Below, piece after piece: positions 1-9,748 of a DNA stretch of 15,157 bases (positions are counted from its first letter, which is position 1; each line of letters opens with the position of its first letter). The notes beneath the pieces are model-generated. The model was not told the origin of the DNA. It saw only the letters and a list, made by a program, of their open reading frames with translations, and did no database searches. This DNA comes from Actinomycetota bacterium (GTDB taxonomy: Bacteria > Actinomycetota > Thermoleophilia > Gaiellales > Gaiellaceae). Location: contig PMXT01000095.1 in the NCBI GenBank assembly GCA_003170995.1, positions 155 to 15,311 of the forward strand. The letters are read 5' to 3'. The translations under genes and the position numbers were made by a program.

Positions 1-351
1 TTCTATTCGCTGTGCGAGCACCACCTGCTGCCCTTCTTCGGCCGCTGCCACGTCGGCTACATCCCCGGCGGAAAGGTGATCGGCGTCTCCAAGATCGCGC
101 GGCTGGTGGACATGTACGCCCGTCGCCTGCAGATCCAGGAGCGTCTGACCGAGCAGATCGCCTGCGCCATCAACGAGGCGATAGGTCCCCGCGGCGTCGG
201 CGTCACGATCGAGGCCCGCCACCTCTGCATGGCTATGCGCGGCGTCGAGAAGACCGACTCGCTGATGGTCACCTCCTCGGTGCTCGGCTCCTTCCGTAGC
301 TCCGAGGCGACGCGCACCGAATTCATGGCGCTGATCAGGCAGTCGCAGTAG
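1..351 (+). CDS. folE: GTP cyclohydrolase I, 3' end (5' truncated by window)
   Basis: This is the C-terminal 116 residues of GTP cyclohydrolase I, the cytosolic enzyme that turns GTP into 7,8-dihydroneopterin triphosphate, the first step of folate biosynthesis. The frame is open from base 1. It begins in the conserved CEHHLLPF motif, giving zinc ligands Cys5 and His8 in visible numbering. It continues through the [19 protein letters not shown] segment to the HLCMAMRGV motif, whose Cys76 is the third zinc ligand. The family is about 190-220 residues, so roughly the first 70-100 residues lie upstream of the window. The final residues and the TAG stop are intact. The nitroreductase gene follows about 50 bases downstream on the same strand and may be co-transcribed. 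Identification is certain; nothing is unusual in the visible part. Confidence 0.97.
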   Translation, partial: FYSLCEHHLLPFFGRCHVGYIPGGKVIGVSKIARLVDMYARRLQIQERLTEQIACAINEAIGPRGVGVTIEARHLCMAMRGVEKTDSLMVTSSVLGSFRSSEATRTEFMALIRQSQ

Positions 352-390
352 CCTTCGTCCGTCAGCCGATTCCAATCGGATCCGTCTCGG

Positions 391-405
391 AAAGGACGAG
401 AGCTG
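391..405 (+). promoter_or_regulatory. Shine-Dalgarno supporting a CTG start
   Basis: The purine-rich AAAGGACGAG at 391-400 is well placed for initiation at CTG 403-405. It is the only plausible ribosome binding site ahead of the nitroreductase core, and no standard start codon exists in frame between the folE stop and this point. Confidence 0.55.
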
Positions 406-963
406 GACACTTTCGAAGCCATCCGCAAGAGATGCAGTCTCAAGACTCACCTGTCGAAGCGACCTGTAGAGCAGGAGAAAATCGATCTCGTCCTCGACGC
501 GGCGCGGCTCGCGCCCTCGGCGCGCAATCTGCAGCCCTGGCGCTTCGTTGTCGTTCAGGGCGACGAAGCGATCGAGGAGCTGGCGGGCGCCTTCAACGAG
601 ACGAACCAGGAGGTCAGGAACGCGCCGGTGATCATCGTCGTCTGCGCCCGCGAGGAAGACGACGTGACCCGTGATGGCAAGCCCTACTACCTGTTCGATC
701 TCGGCCTGGCCGTCGAGAACCTGCTCCTTGCTGCCACCGACCTCGGTCTCTGCACCCACCCGATCCTGAGCTTCGACGAGGGTGAGATGAGGCACATCCT
801 CGAGATCCCAGAGGAATACCGCATCGTCGTGGCCACACCGCTCGCCTACCCGGCCGAGCCGAGCTACGACGAGGCGGCCGAGGAGAGACTGCGCGACCGC
901 ACGAGAAAGGATCTGGGGGAGATCACCCACTACGGGAAGTGGGGCTCGCAGAGACCGGCGTGA
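403..963 (+). CDS. nitroreductase family protein, apparent CTG start
   Basis: This is a small FMN-dependent nitroreductase-fold oxidoreductase of about 186 residues. Visible family features are the N-terminal DTFEAIRKRCS segment (compare the usual FEAIxxRRSxR), the LAPSARNLQPWRFVVV flavin-binding block near residues 40-55, the central YYLFDLGLAVENLLLAATDLGLCT helix, and a C-terminal VVATPLAYPAE strand. The family uses NAD(P)H to reduce nitro compounds, quinones or other acceptors; the physiological substrate cannot be read from sequence. Start choice is unusual. Between the folE stop and residue DTFEAI there is no ATG, GTG or TTG in frame. A CTG at 403 lies 6 bases after AAAGGA (391-396), and translation from it matches the family N-terminus exactly. 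Downstream starts such as GTG 628 would delete the flavin-binding block. A sequencing error is the alternative. It sits behind folE, so a flavin or pterin link is possible but unproven. Confidence 0.9.
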   Translation: MDTFEAIRKRCSLKTHLSKRPVEQEKIDLVLDAARLAPSARNLQPWRFVVVQGDEAIEELAGAFNETNQEVRNAPVIIVVCAREEDDVTRDGKPYYLFDLGLAVENLLLAATDLGLCTHPILSFDEGEMRHILEIPEEYRIVVATPLAYPAEPSYDEAAEERLRDRTRKDLGEITHYGKWGSQRPA

Positions 964-1040
964 GCCGATCGCCGGTACCATGCTGCGATCGAGATCTGTC
1001 TACTTTCGACGAGCGAGCCAACCAGATCACGGGGGAAGAT

Positions 1041-1547
1041 GTGATCAAGGTAACCACGTTTGAAAGTCAACTGCTGTCGCGGCTTCCCGCCACGTATTCG
1101 TTGTTGATGACGGCAAACTTGATGGTCGATACCAGCGTGTCGCGCATCACGTTGCACGGGTCTCGTGGGTTGGCTGGAGGTTATCGGCAAGATTCCGACA
1201 TCGACCTGAGCCTGGTCGTCGATACGGATCTAGCGCTGTCCGAGCCTGGGCTCGAGGCCGTTCTAGACAATGTGTGGGAAACAACCGCAAATAACTGGCA
1301 AGGTACGACGGAATTGGACCTCGCCGTTATTTATGACGCTCGTATTTGTGACTTGAAATGCTTTAGCCACACTTCTTGGAATGAACAGTTGTGCGAGCAA
1401 GGCGGAACAGATTGTTTTGGACTTTATAAGAAGCAGAAGGGGTTTAGCGGAATAGTGAAAAACGGCGGGGTGCAGACGAGTCGGATGTACCCATGTCTAG
1501 AGATATGGCAGGCGGCTTCCGGCCAGGCTGTCAGCGGTCAGCGCTGA
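1041..1547 (+). CDS. solo nucleotidyltransferase-domain protein (accessory, AT-richer)
   Basis: This is a 168-residue protein with a Pol-beta-type nucleotidyltransferase domain. The signature is intact: Gly40-Ser41 in the HGSRGLAGGY loop, Asp53 and Asp55 in the DSDIDL motif, and a third acidic residue, Asp93, in ELDLAVIYD. This is the catalytic triad of MNT/KNTase-like enzymes that transfer nucleotides to small molecules, proteins or RNA. The C-terminal half (LYKKQKGFSGIVK...MYPCLEIW) is not recognised. GTG 1041 is chosen because GGGGGA (1031-1036) lies just upstream; longer in-frame starts such as ATG 939 run into the nitroreductase. Base composition differs from the neighbours: I counted 80 G/C in 180 bases at 1261-1440 (44%), against 45 of 60 in a ligA line. 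This suggests recent acquisition. MNT antitoxins normally pair with a HEPN toxin, but none is adjacent. Substrate unknown. Confidence 0.78.
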   Translation: MIKVTTFESQLLSRLPATYSLLMTANLMVDTSVSRITLHGSRGLAGGYRQDSDIDLSLVVDTDLALSEPGLEAVLDNVWETTANNWQGTTELDLAVIYDARICDLKCFSHTSWNEQLCEQGGTDCFGLYKKQKGFSGIVKNGGVQTSRMYPCLEIWQAASGQAVSGQR

Positions 1548-1586
1548 AAGGCAAACGGAAGAGGATTGTCCGAACTCCACCTTCGC

Positions 1587-1678
1587 CGTACGTACGACGT
1601 CATGGCACGCGACGTCGGGCACGGCGAAGTGCACGCCGACGCGATTGACACCAAGGCGATCGGGCAAGTGGTACGTAC
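1587..1678. repeat. GTACGTAC palindrome, two copies upstream of ferritin-like gene
   Basis: CGTACGTACG at 1587-1596 is a perfect 10-base palindrome. Its core GTACGTAC recurs at 1671-1678, 83 bases on and shortly before the ferritin-like gene's ribosome binding site. Paired palindromes there could bind a regulator, but chance is not excluded and no known iron-box consensus is matched. Confidence 0.35.
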
Positions 1679-1715
1679 ACGCTGGTTCTTTCTACAGGAG
1701 GAGAGGTCGAGATGA
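1602..1715 (+). CDS. possible 37-aa upstream ORF overlapping the ferritin start (doubtful)
   Basis: An ATG at 1602 opens a 37-codon frame ending in EERSR. Its TGA (1713-1715) overlaps the ferritin ATG at 1712 in an ATGA arrangement typical of translational coupling. Codon third positions are mostly G/C, as in neighbouring genes. No ribosome binding site is obvious before ATG 1602 and the peptide resembles no family I know. It could be a short leader ORF, the tail of a decayed gene, or chance. Confidence 0.2.
   Translation: MARDVGHGEVHADAIDTKAIGQVVRTRWFFLQEERSR
1696..1706 (+). promoter_or_regulatory. strong Shine-Dalgarno of ferritin-like gene
   Basis: AGGAGGAGAGG lies 5 bases before ATG 1712, counted from its end, and is one of the strongest ribosome binding sites in the window. 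It fixes the start. Confidence 0.85.
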
Positions 1716-2137
1716 CGGTGGTAACCAAGGAACAGCTGGTCGAGTTGCTCAACAAGGATCTCGGCCTGGAGTACACGGCCTGCGTGCAATACACGCAGCA
1801 TCAGGCGGTGTTGAGCGGCGCGATGTACCAGTCGATTCAGAAGGAGCTGATCATTCACGCCCAGGAGGAACTGGCCCACGCCACGATCCTGGCCGACCAG
1901 ATCGACTATCTGGGCGGGGTTCCGACGGTGGATATGCCGGTTCCGGCGATATCACCGGAGAACGTGACGATGCTCGAGCAGGACCTGGTCGGCGAGAACG
2001 ACGCCATCGCGCGCTACAGCGCCCGTATCAGACAGGCGGAAGAGCTCGACCTGTACCACCTGGCCCAGCAACTGCGAGGCATCCTCGCGATCGAGCAGGA
2101 GCACGCGATGGATCTCGAGCAGGCGCTCGGCAAGTAG
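1712..2137 (+). CDS. ferritin-like / bacterioferritin-type di-iron protein lacking the haem-ligand Met
   Basis: This 141-residue four-helix-bundle protein of the bacterioferritin branch is expected to oxidise Fe(II) at a di-iron centre and probably store iron in a cytosolic shell. The ferroxidase ligand pattern is complete: Glu20 (helix A), Glu53 and His56 (EELAH, helix B), Glu95 (GENDA, helix C), Glu128 and His131 (IEQEH, helix D). This matches E. coli Bfr Glu18, Glu51, His54, Glu94, Glu127 and His130. The Bfr haem ligand Met52 aligns with Leu54, so ordinary inter-subunit haem binding is not expected. At 141 residues it is slightly shorter than Bfr (about 158). The start is set by the AGGAGGAGAGG site. 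It is followed after 22 bases by a VOC-fold gene. A small mini-ferritin or a manganese-type ferritin-like protein is the alternative. Confidence 0.92.
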   Translation: MTVVTKEQLVELLNKDLGLEYTACVQYTQHQAVLSGAMYQSIQKELIIHAQEELAHATILADQIDYLGGVPTVDMPVPAISPENVTMLEQDLVGENDAIARYSARIRQAEELDLYHLAQQLRGILAIEQEHAMDLEQALGK

Positions 2138-2159
2138 ACCAGAGCTTCAATAGGCGCCC

Positions 2160-2558
2160 ATGATCGACCACACCGGTTTCGATGTCTCGAACCTCGAGCT
2201 GAGCAAGGCCTTCTACCTGAAGGCGCTCGCGCCCTTCGGCTACGCGATCTTGCTGGAGTTCGAGGGTGCCGCCGGCTTCGGCGCGCAAACCGGGGTCGGC
2301 GACGACCCCGGCGGCGACTTCTGGATCTCGGCCGGTGAGCCGCAGACGCCGCGCACGCATATAGCCTTTCACGCTGCGAACGAGGAGCAGGTGAACGAGT
2401 TCTACCGCGCCGCGATCGAGGCGGGAGGCAAGGATAACGGCCCACCCGGTCCGCGCCCGCAATACCACGAGGGCTACTACGCGGCCTTTGTGCTCGACCC
2501 TGATGGCTACAACGTCGAGGCGGTGTTTCACGGCACTGGATCGAGTCGGCCCGCCTGA
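2160..2558 (+). CDS. VOC (glyoxalase/bleomycin-resistance fold) family protein
   Basis: This 132-residue protein has the vicinal-oxygen-chelate fold, two beta-alpha-beta-beta-beta units. The first unit opens with IDHTGFDVSNLELSKAFY, the classic VOC start, with His4 as a likely metal ligand. The second contains THIAFHAANEEQVNEFYRAAIEAGG. The end, YYAAFVLDPDGYNVEAVFH, carries the conserved DPDGxxxE with Glu120. His4, His67 or a neighbour, and Glu120 could form the metal site. Members include glyoxalase I, dioxygenases and antibiotic-binding proteins; this one resembles the many uncharacterised stand-alone lactoylglutathione-lyase-like proteins, so no substrate is assigned. ATG 2160 is the natural start because HTGFDVSNL must lie at the N-terminus. 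Shine-Dalgarno support is weak (ATAGG). With only 22 bases to the ferritin-like stop, joint transcription is likely. Confidence 0.9.
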   Translation: MIDHTGFDVSNLELSKAFYLKALAPFGYAILLEFEGAAGFGAQTGVGDDPGGDFWISAGEPQTPRTHIAFHAANEEQVNEFYRAAIEAGGKDNGPPGPRPQYHEGYYAAFVLDPDGYNVEAVFHGTGSSRPA

Positions 2559-2599
2559 CTATCGGATCGAGAAGTTGAACTGAGCGTTAGTCTCAGCGT

Positions 2600-3316
2600 G
2601 TGCGCCTGAAGTTGACGATCGAGTACGACGGCACCGCCTTTCACGGCTGGGCCGCGCAGCCTGGGCTCGAGACCGTGGAGGCGGCGCTACGGAAGGCGCT
2701 CGAGCGAATCTTCCCCGGCTACGGGGGGCTGGCGGTTGCCGGTCGGACCGACGCGGGCGTGCACGCACTAGGGCAGGTGGCGAGCGTCGAGGTGGAGGGC
2801 GGACCGCCACCGGAGCGCACTCCCGCGGCGCTCAACGCGGAGCTGCCAAACGAGGTGGCGGTGATCGGCGCCGAGGAGGCGCTGCCCGGCTTCCACGCCC
2901 GTTACTCGGCCCGTTCGCGCAGCTATCGCTACCGCATCTACCGCCGCCGTACATCCTCGCCCTTTGAGCTGGGACGGAGCTTGTGGTTTCCGCGGGCAAT
3001 CGATGAGGAGCGTTTGGCTCACTCCGCCGACCTGTTGATCGGTGAGCACGATTTCCGCGCCTTTACTCCAACCGTCACTCAGCACGAGGTCTTCCTGCAC
3101 AACGTCATGCGCGCGGCCTGGTTCCGGCGCGACGACGCACTCGAGCTCGAGATCACGGCCGACGGCTTCCTCAGGCACATGGTGCGCTCGCTCGTGGGCA
3201 CCATGCTCGAGAAAGATCCGGACGAGATCCGAGCCTTACTCGAGGGTCGCCCGCGCAGCGAAGCGGGCACGACCGTGCCCCCGTGGGGGCTCTATCTGGA
3301 GCGGGTCGAGTACTGA
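2600..3316 (+). CDS. truA: tRNA pseudouridine(38-40) synthase TruA
   Basis: TruA converts uridines 38-40 of the anticodon arm of many tRNAs to pseudouridine. The 238-residue length fits actinobacterial members. The N-terminus [20 protein letters not shown] is the diagnostic TruA start. The catalytic motif [14 protein letters not shown] supplies the nucleophile Asp51. SYRYRIYRR (about residues 109-117) and [15 protein letters not shown] (about 188-202) are further signature blocks, and the protein ends in [14 protein letters not shown] 2600 is required by the N-terminal motif. There is no Shine-Dalgarno; instead TAGTCT (2588-2593) ends 6 bases before the GTG, suggesting a leaderless mRNA. A HAD phosphatase follows after 40 bases and then ligA. 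In many bacteria truA sits beside rplQ, which is not the case on the visible side here. Confidence 0.96.
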   Translation: MRLKLTIEYDGTAFHGWAAQPGLETVEAALRKALERIFPGYGGLAVAGRTDAGVHALGQVASVEVEGGPPPERTPAALNAELPNEVAVIGAEEALPGFHARYSARSRSYRYRIYRRRTSSPFELGRSLWFPRAIDEERLAHSADLLIGEHDFRAFTPTVTQHEVFLHNVMRAAWFRRDDALELEITADGFLRHMVRSLVGTMLEKDPDEIRALLEGRPRSEAGTTVPPWGLYLERVEY

Positions 3317-3356
3317 GCGGTCTTTGATGCCGAGGCGGCGGCTACGATGGCCGCCC

Positions 3357-4025
3357 ATGCTATTGAGACGAGCTCTTCTGGAGACGGCTCTCTTCGACCT
3401 CGATGGCACCGTCATCGACACGGGGCCTCTGATCGCGGAGTCGTTCCGCCACGCGGTTCGCACCGTGCTCGGCAAGACGATCGACGACGAGGAGATGCTG
3501 GCCTACGTCGGGGGCTGGAGCCTGCGCGAGCAGATGCGCAGACTCGCGCCCGATCGCTGTCAAGAGCTCGTCGAGACCTATCGGGCCTACAACGAGCCCC
3601 GGCATGCCGGGCTCGATTTCTGCTCGGGCATGCACGAGCTGCTACGTGAGCTTCACGCGAGGGGCGTACGGCTTGGCCTGGCCACCGCGAAAAGCCGCGC
3701 CACCGTAGAGATCGCCTTCAGGCATCTACCGCAGCTCGAAGGTCTCTTCGACACCATCGTCACGGCCGAGGACACCGAGCGCCACAAGCCCGATCCGGCG
3801 CCGCTTCTGCTCGCGCTGGAGAGGCTGGGGACGAACGCGAGCGCCGGAGCCTACGTCGGCGACTCTCCCTTCGACGTGGAGGCGGCGAAGGCGGCCGGCC
3901 TACGCGCGATTGCCGTTACCTGGGGCGGGATTCACGGCGATGAGCGCCTGCTCGCCGCAGAGCCGGACGCGCTCGTGTCGACACCCGCCGAGCTGGTCGT
4001 AGCGCTCGAAGTTCCTCCGGCCTAG
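3357..4025 (+). CDS. HAD-superfamily hydrolase, phosphoglycolate phosphatase / PpaX-like
   Basis: This is a 222-residue haloacid-dehalogenase-type phosphatase with all four motifs. Motif I is ALFDLDGTVIDT, with Asp14 as nucleophile and Asp16 as acid/base. Motif II is LGLATAKS. Motif III is the lysine in RHKPDPAPL. Motif IV is YVGDSPFDVEAAKAAG. A helical C1 cap lies between motifs I and II (about residues 25-95). This architecture is shared by phosphoglycolate phosphatase (Gph) and pyrophosphatase PpaX; the true substrate, a small phosphomonoester or pyrophosphate, cannot be decided from sequence. ATG 3357 places motif I 14 residues in. ATG 3327 would add ten Arg/Pro-rich residues and is less likely. 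No Shine-Dalgarno is seen; TACGAT (3343-3348) ends 8 bases before the ATG. It lies between truA and ligA with short gaps, so an operon or closely spaced transcripts are both possible. Confidence 0.9.
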   Translation: MLLRRALLETALFDLDGTVIDTGPLIAESFRHAVRTVLGKTIDDEEMLAYVGGWSLREQMRRLAPDRCQELVETYRAYNEPRHAGLDFCSGMHELLRELHARGVRLGLATAKSRATVEIAFRHLPQLEGLFDTIVTAEDTERHKPDPAPLLLALERLGTNASAGAYVGDSPFDVEAAKAAGLRAIAVTWGGIHGDERLLAAEPDALVSTPAELVVALEVPPA

Positions 4026-7292
<3,267 letters not shown>

Positions 7293-7322
7293 CCACCTCG
7301 TCTCCATTTGTCGTCAGAGAAT

Positions 7323-7339
7323 ACGCCGACTTTCGGCGT
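7323..7339 (-). terminator. short intergenic hairpin between 3D-domain gene and dacB
   Basis: ACGCCGA and TCGGCGT are perfect 7-base arms around a 3-base loop in the 40-base gap between the two minus-strand wall genes. No strong T tract follows on the minus strand (ATTCTCT), so it is a weak terminator or an mRNA-processing or stability element. Confidence 0.4.
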
Positions 7340-7347
7340 GAGCCTCG

Positions 7348-8388
7348 CTAGAGGATCTCGATCGTGAGCGTTTGCCGGCCATAGGCCGAAGCCTTCGCGC
7401 AGCTCGCGACCCAAAGGTCGATGGTGAGCCCCTTGACGGCAGAGCCGGTGTCGGCGGCGACGGCGTTGCCGTAGCCGGGAACGTAGACACGCGTTCCGAG
7501 CGGAATCACGGATGGGTCGGTGGCGATGATGCCGGGGCCGACCGGAAGGCCGCTGGCGGTGGACCCCCGCAGGCAGTAGCAGGTGGCGGACACGGTGAGC
7601 TTCTGCCCTTTCTCGAGTGAGCCGCCCGAAGGGGGGGGAGTCGTGCCGGAGGTGGTTGTGCTCGTAGAAGTGGATTGACTCTCTGTCTTGATCGAAGTCG
7701 TGGCCGCCTTCGTCGCCTGCGCGGAGAGATTCGCTAGCTGACGGTTGGTGAGCGCTCGCTCGCTCGAGAGCCTGTGGATAGTGTTGGCCTTGGCCGAGCG
7801 AGCAGTCTCGAGACTCTGGGCGCTTGCCTCCGCCGCGCCGCGAAGCCGATCTAGCGTCGCCTTACGTTGTGCGAGATTGGCCCTCAAGCGCAGGAGCTTG
7901 GTCTGGGCGCTTTGCGCCTGGCGCAGAATCGAGTTCTGCTGATTGACGATTTGCTCGATGTTCTCGAGGCGGGTGACGGCGTCATCGATCGATTCGGCAC
8001 CAAGCATGATCGCGATCGTGTTGTTGGTGTCACCGGATTCGTAGATCGCTCGCGCTCTATCGGCGAGGGTGCGTTGCGTGACGGCGATCGCCCGACGTGC
8101 CAGGCGCAGACTCGCGCGCGTGGCAGCGCTCTCGCGCTCGAGCCGAGCTTCCTGTTCATCCAGAAGTGAGATCCGGGCTCTTGCTCGCTCGAGTCGGGTC
8201 TCGATCGAGTAGAGCTCGAGCAGGGCGTTGCGAGAGTGGCTCTCGAGTTGAGTGCGCTGCGCACTCAGAGAGGCGGCACGCTGGTTGCCGGGCGCGCCAA
8301 CCACGGCCGCCGGCAGTGCAACACCGATCAGTACCGCCGCACAGGGGGCGAGCGCTACCAATCGCAGCGTCTTTCTGCGTGCTCGCAC
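7348..8388 (-). CDS. secreted coiled-coil protein with C-terminal 3D domain (putative peptidoglycan hydrolase)
   Basis: This is an exported protein of about 346 residues. It starts with RARRKTLRLVALAPCAAVLIG, a basic stretch then a hydrophobic signal segment. A long Ala/Arg/Leu-rich coiled coil follows (about residues 35-215), with the ARAIYESGDTNNTIAIMLGAESIDDAVTRL block. Next is a Ser/Thr/Pro-rich linker (about 225-255), and then a roughly 85-residue 3D domain. The 3D domain is named for three Asp, seen here in ATDPSVIPLG, AADTGSAVKG and TIDLWV, and forms an MltA-like double-psi barrel found in YocH-type wall lytic enzymes. It opens with TVSATCYCLRGSTASG. GTG 8388 is preferred because it puts the basic residues right before the signal segment; an upstream ATG at 8568 would overlap the divergent gene. 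No Shine-Dalgarno; TACGGT ends 9 bases upstream. Confidence 0.88.
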   Translation of the reverse strand: MRARRKTLRLVALAPCAAVLIGVALPAAVVGAPGNQRAASLSAQRTQLESHSRNALLELYSIETRLERARARISLLDEQEARLERESAATRASLRLARRAIAVTQRTLADRARAIYESGDTNNTIAIMLGAESIDDAVTRLENIEQIVNQQNSILRQAQSAQTKLLRLRANLAQRKATLDRLRGAAEASAQSLETARSAKANTIHRLSSERALTNRQLANLSAQATKAATTSIKTESQSTSTSTTTSGTTPPPSGGSLEKGQKLTVSATCYCLRGSTASGLPVGPGIIATDPSVIPLGTRVYVPGYGNAVAADTGSAVKGLTIDLWVASCAKASAYGRQTLTIEIL

Positions 8389-8472
8389 GAAGCGCGGACC
8401 GTAGCACAGTCGCGCCGTTCGCGATACGGGTTTTCGGCGGTTCAGATAGTCTTTCGGAACGACCCTTGAAGG

Positions 8473-8501
8473 TTGCGGGTATCCGGACCGCTTGCTAGGG
8501 T
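8473..8501 (+). promoter_or_regulatory. candidate promoter for the NlpC/P60 gene
   Basis: TTGCGG (8473-8478) and TAGGGT (8496-8501) are separated by exactly 17 bases in the divergent intergenic region. Each matches the sigma-70-type consensus at only three positions, so this is a tentative call. Confidence 0.3.
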
Positions 8502-8552
8502 GCTGAACTTGAACGGCCCGTGTTTCTGGCCCCGCTGTCCTATGAGCAGCCC

Positions 8553-9632
8553 GTGAACGGCTTACCAAAAAGACAGCTCGTTACGCTTCTCATCGCCTTA
8601 CCGGCGCTAGCCGGTGTCCTTGCGCTGGCCGGAAGCGCTGTGGCCACTCCCTCGATCAGCTCCAAGCGCGCCGAGGCTCAGCGCGCGTGGGAGCAGATCA
8701 AGCAGATGGACGCGCAGATCGAGGCGGTTGGGAACAAGTGGCAGGGTGCGAAGTACCACCTGAGTCAGACGACTGCCAATCTGGGTCGTACGAAAGTCTC
8801 GCTCGGGCTCGCGCGTAGGAGTCTCGTGGCTTCTCGCCACGCTCTCGCTCAGCGTGCCATCTCTGTCTACATGGAGCAAGGCGAAGCGAGTGACTCGACG
8901 GTTGCCATTCTCTTACAGGCGACGAGCCTTCAAAACATGATCGATCGGGTCGAGGCGGCTCAGCGCATCTCCGATCACGACGCCCGAGTCGTGAAACAGG
9001 TCAAGACGTTGCGCGATAAAACCGCCACTCAAGCGGCCGCGCTCGAGAAGATGCAGGCCAAGCAGAGAGTTCTCGTCAGTCAGATCTCCTCGCAGTGGAG
9101 CGCACTCAAGAGCAAGCAGGCCGCGCGTATCGCCTACGCCAAGAGCGTGAAGCGGGAGATCGCTTCGCTGGTCGCCGAGAAGGCACGTCAGACAGCGCTG
9201 GCGGCCCAGCAGGCACGTCAGACAGTCGCAACCTACCCGACCACCCCGACGCCCAACTATCCCACCGCTCCTTCCTCATTGGTCGGGGCGGCGGTCGTAC
9301 GGGCCGCCATGTCGAAGCTGGGTGATAACTACGTTTGGGGCGCCGCGGGCCCTAACGAGTTCGACTGCTCGGGCCTCGTGGTCTGGTCCTTCGCCCAGGT
9401 TGGTATCAGCCTTCCCCACTACAGCTACGACCTGATGAGCGGCGGAGTGCCCGTTTCCTACGGCGACCTGCAGCCGGGCGACCTCGTCTTCTTCTACGGC
9501 GGCGGCCATGTCGGCATCTACATCGGTGGTGGGCAGTTCATACACGCGCCGCACACCGGCACGGTCGTCCAAGTCAGCACGCTGAGCGGGTATGGGGGCG
9601 GTTTAACCGCCGCTCGACGCTACGGGACATAG
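8553..9632 (+). CDS. secreted NlpC/P60 peptidoglycan endopeptidase with N-terminal coiled coil (RipA/CwlO-like)
   Basis: This is an exported D,L-endopeptidase that should cleave peptidoglycan stem peptides, of about 359 residues from this start. A signal peptide is clear: KRQL then VTLLIALPALAGVLALAGSAVA. A coiled coil covers about residues 38-225, followed by a Thr/Pro-rich linker (TYPTTPTPNYPTAP). The NlpC/P60 domain (about 243-359) has catalytic Cys272 in FDCSGLVVWSF, His319 in GGGHVGIYIG, and His331 in FIHAPHTG as the third polar residue. GDLQPGDLVFF is also typical. The coiled coil is expected to mask or position the catalytic domain, as in RipA/CwlO proteins. GTG 8553 puts the basic residues right ahead of the hydrophobic core; GTG 8520 is in frame and adds 11 residues, with neither having a good Shine-Dalgarno. 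The neighbouring divergent gene has a related coiled coil. Confidence 0.93.
   Translation: MNGLPKRQLVTLLIALPALAGVLALAGSAVATPSISSKRAEAQRAWEQIKQMDAQIEAVGNKWQGAKYHLSQTTANLGRTKVSLGLARRSLVASRHALAQRAISVYMEQGEASDSTVAILLQATSLQNMIDRVEAAQRISDHDARVVKQVKTLRDKTATQAAALEKMQAKQRVLVSQISSQWSALKSKQAARIAYAKSVKREIASLVAEKARQTALAAQQARQTVATYPTTPTPNYPTAPSSLVGAAVVRAAMSKLGDNYVWGAAGPNEFDCSGLVVWSFAQVGISLPHYSYDLMSGGVPVSYGDLQPGDLVFFYGGGHVGIYIGGGQFIHAPHTGTVVQVSTLSGYGGGLTAARRYGT
9181..9225 (+). repeat. in-frame 30-base direct repeat in the NlpC/P60 coiled coil
   Basis: The same 15 bases, beginning AGGCACGTC, occur at 9181-9195 and 9211-9225. They are offset by exactly 30 bases and encode two copies of the ARQT segment ten codons apart. 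This looks like a recent in-frame duplication at the end of the coiled coil, just before the Pro-rich linker. Confidence 0.8.
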
Positions 9633-9710
9633 TCCCGGCCTGGTAGCGGAGGGAAAGCGCAGCGCGTGTGCGCCTACGCTCTCGATCGCGGGTGCGTTCG
9701 GGCACAGCCG

Positions 9711-9730
9711 AGCAGGGCTATTCGCCCGCT
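9711..9730. terminator. hairpin between convergent NlpC/P60 and HTH genes
   Basis: AGCAGGGC (9711-9718) and GCCCGCT (9724-9730) form a GC-rich stem with one unpaired position around a TATTC loop. It lies in the 116-base gap between convergent genes. There is no T tract on either side, so it may terminate weakly in both directions. Confidence 0.4.
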
Positions 9731-9748
9731 ACTGAGACGAGTTGGCGA

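Noticed and set aside
1041..2137. MNT/HEPN toxin-antitoxin module
   Set aside because: The nucleotidyltransferase has no adjacent HEPN protein; the next gene is a ferritin-like protein.
8389..8568. 60-residue N-terminal extension of the 3D-domain protein to ATG 8568
   Set aside because: It would place the signal peptide internally and overlap the start of the divergent NlpC/P60 gene.
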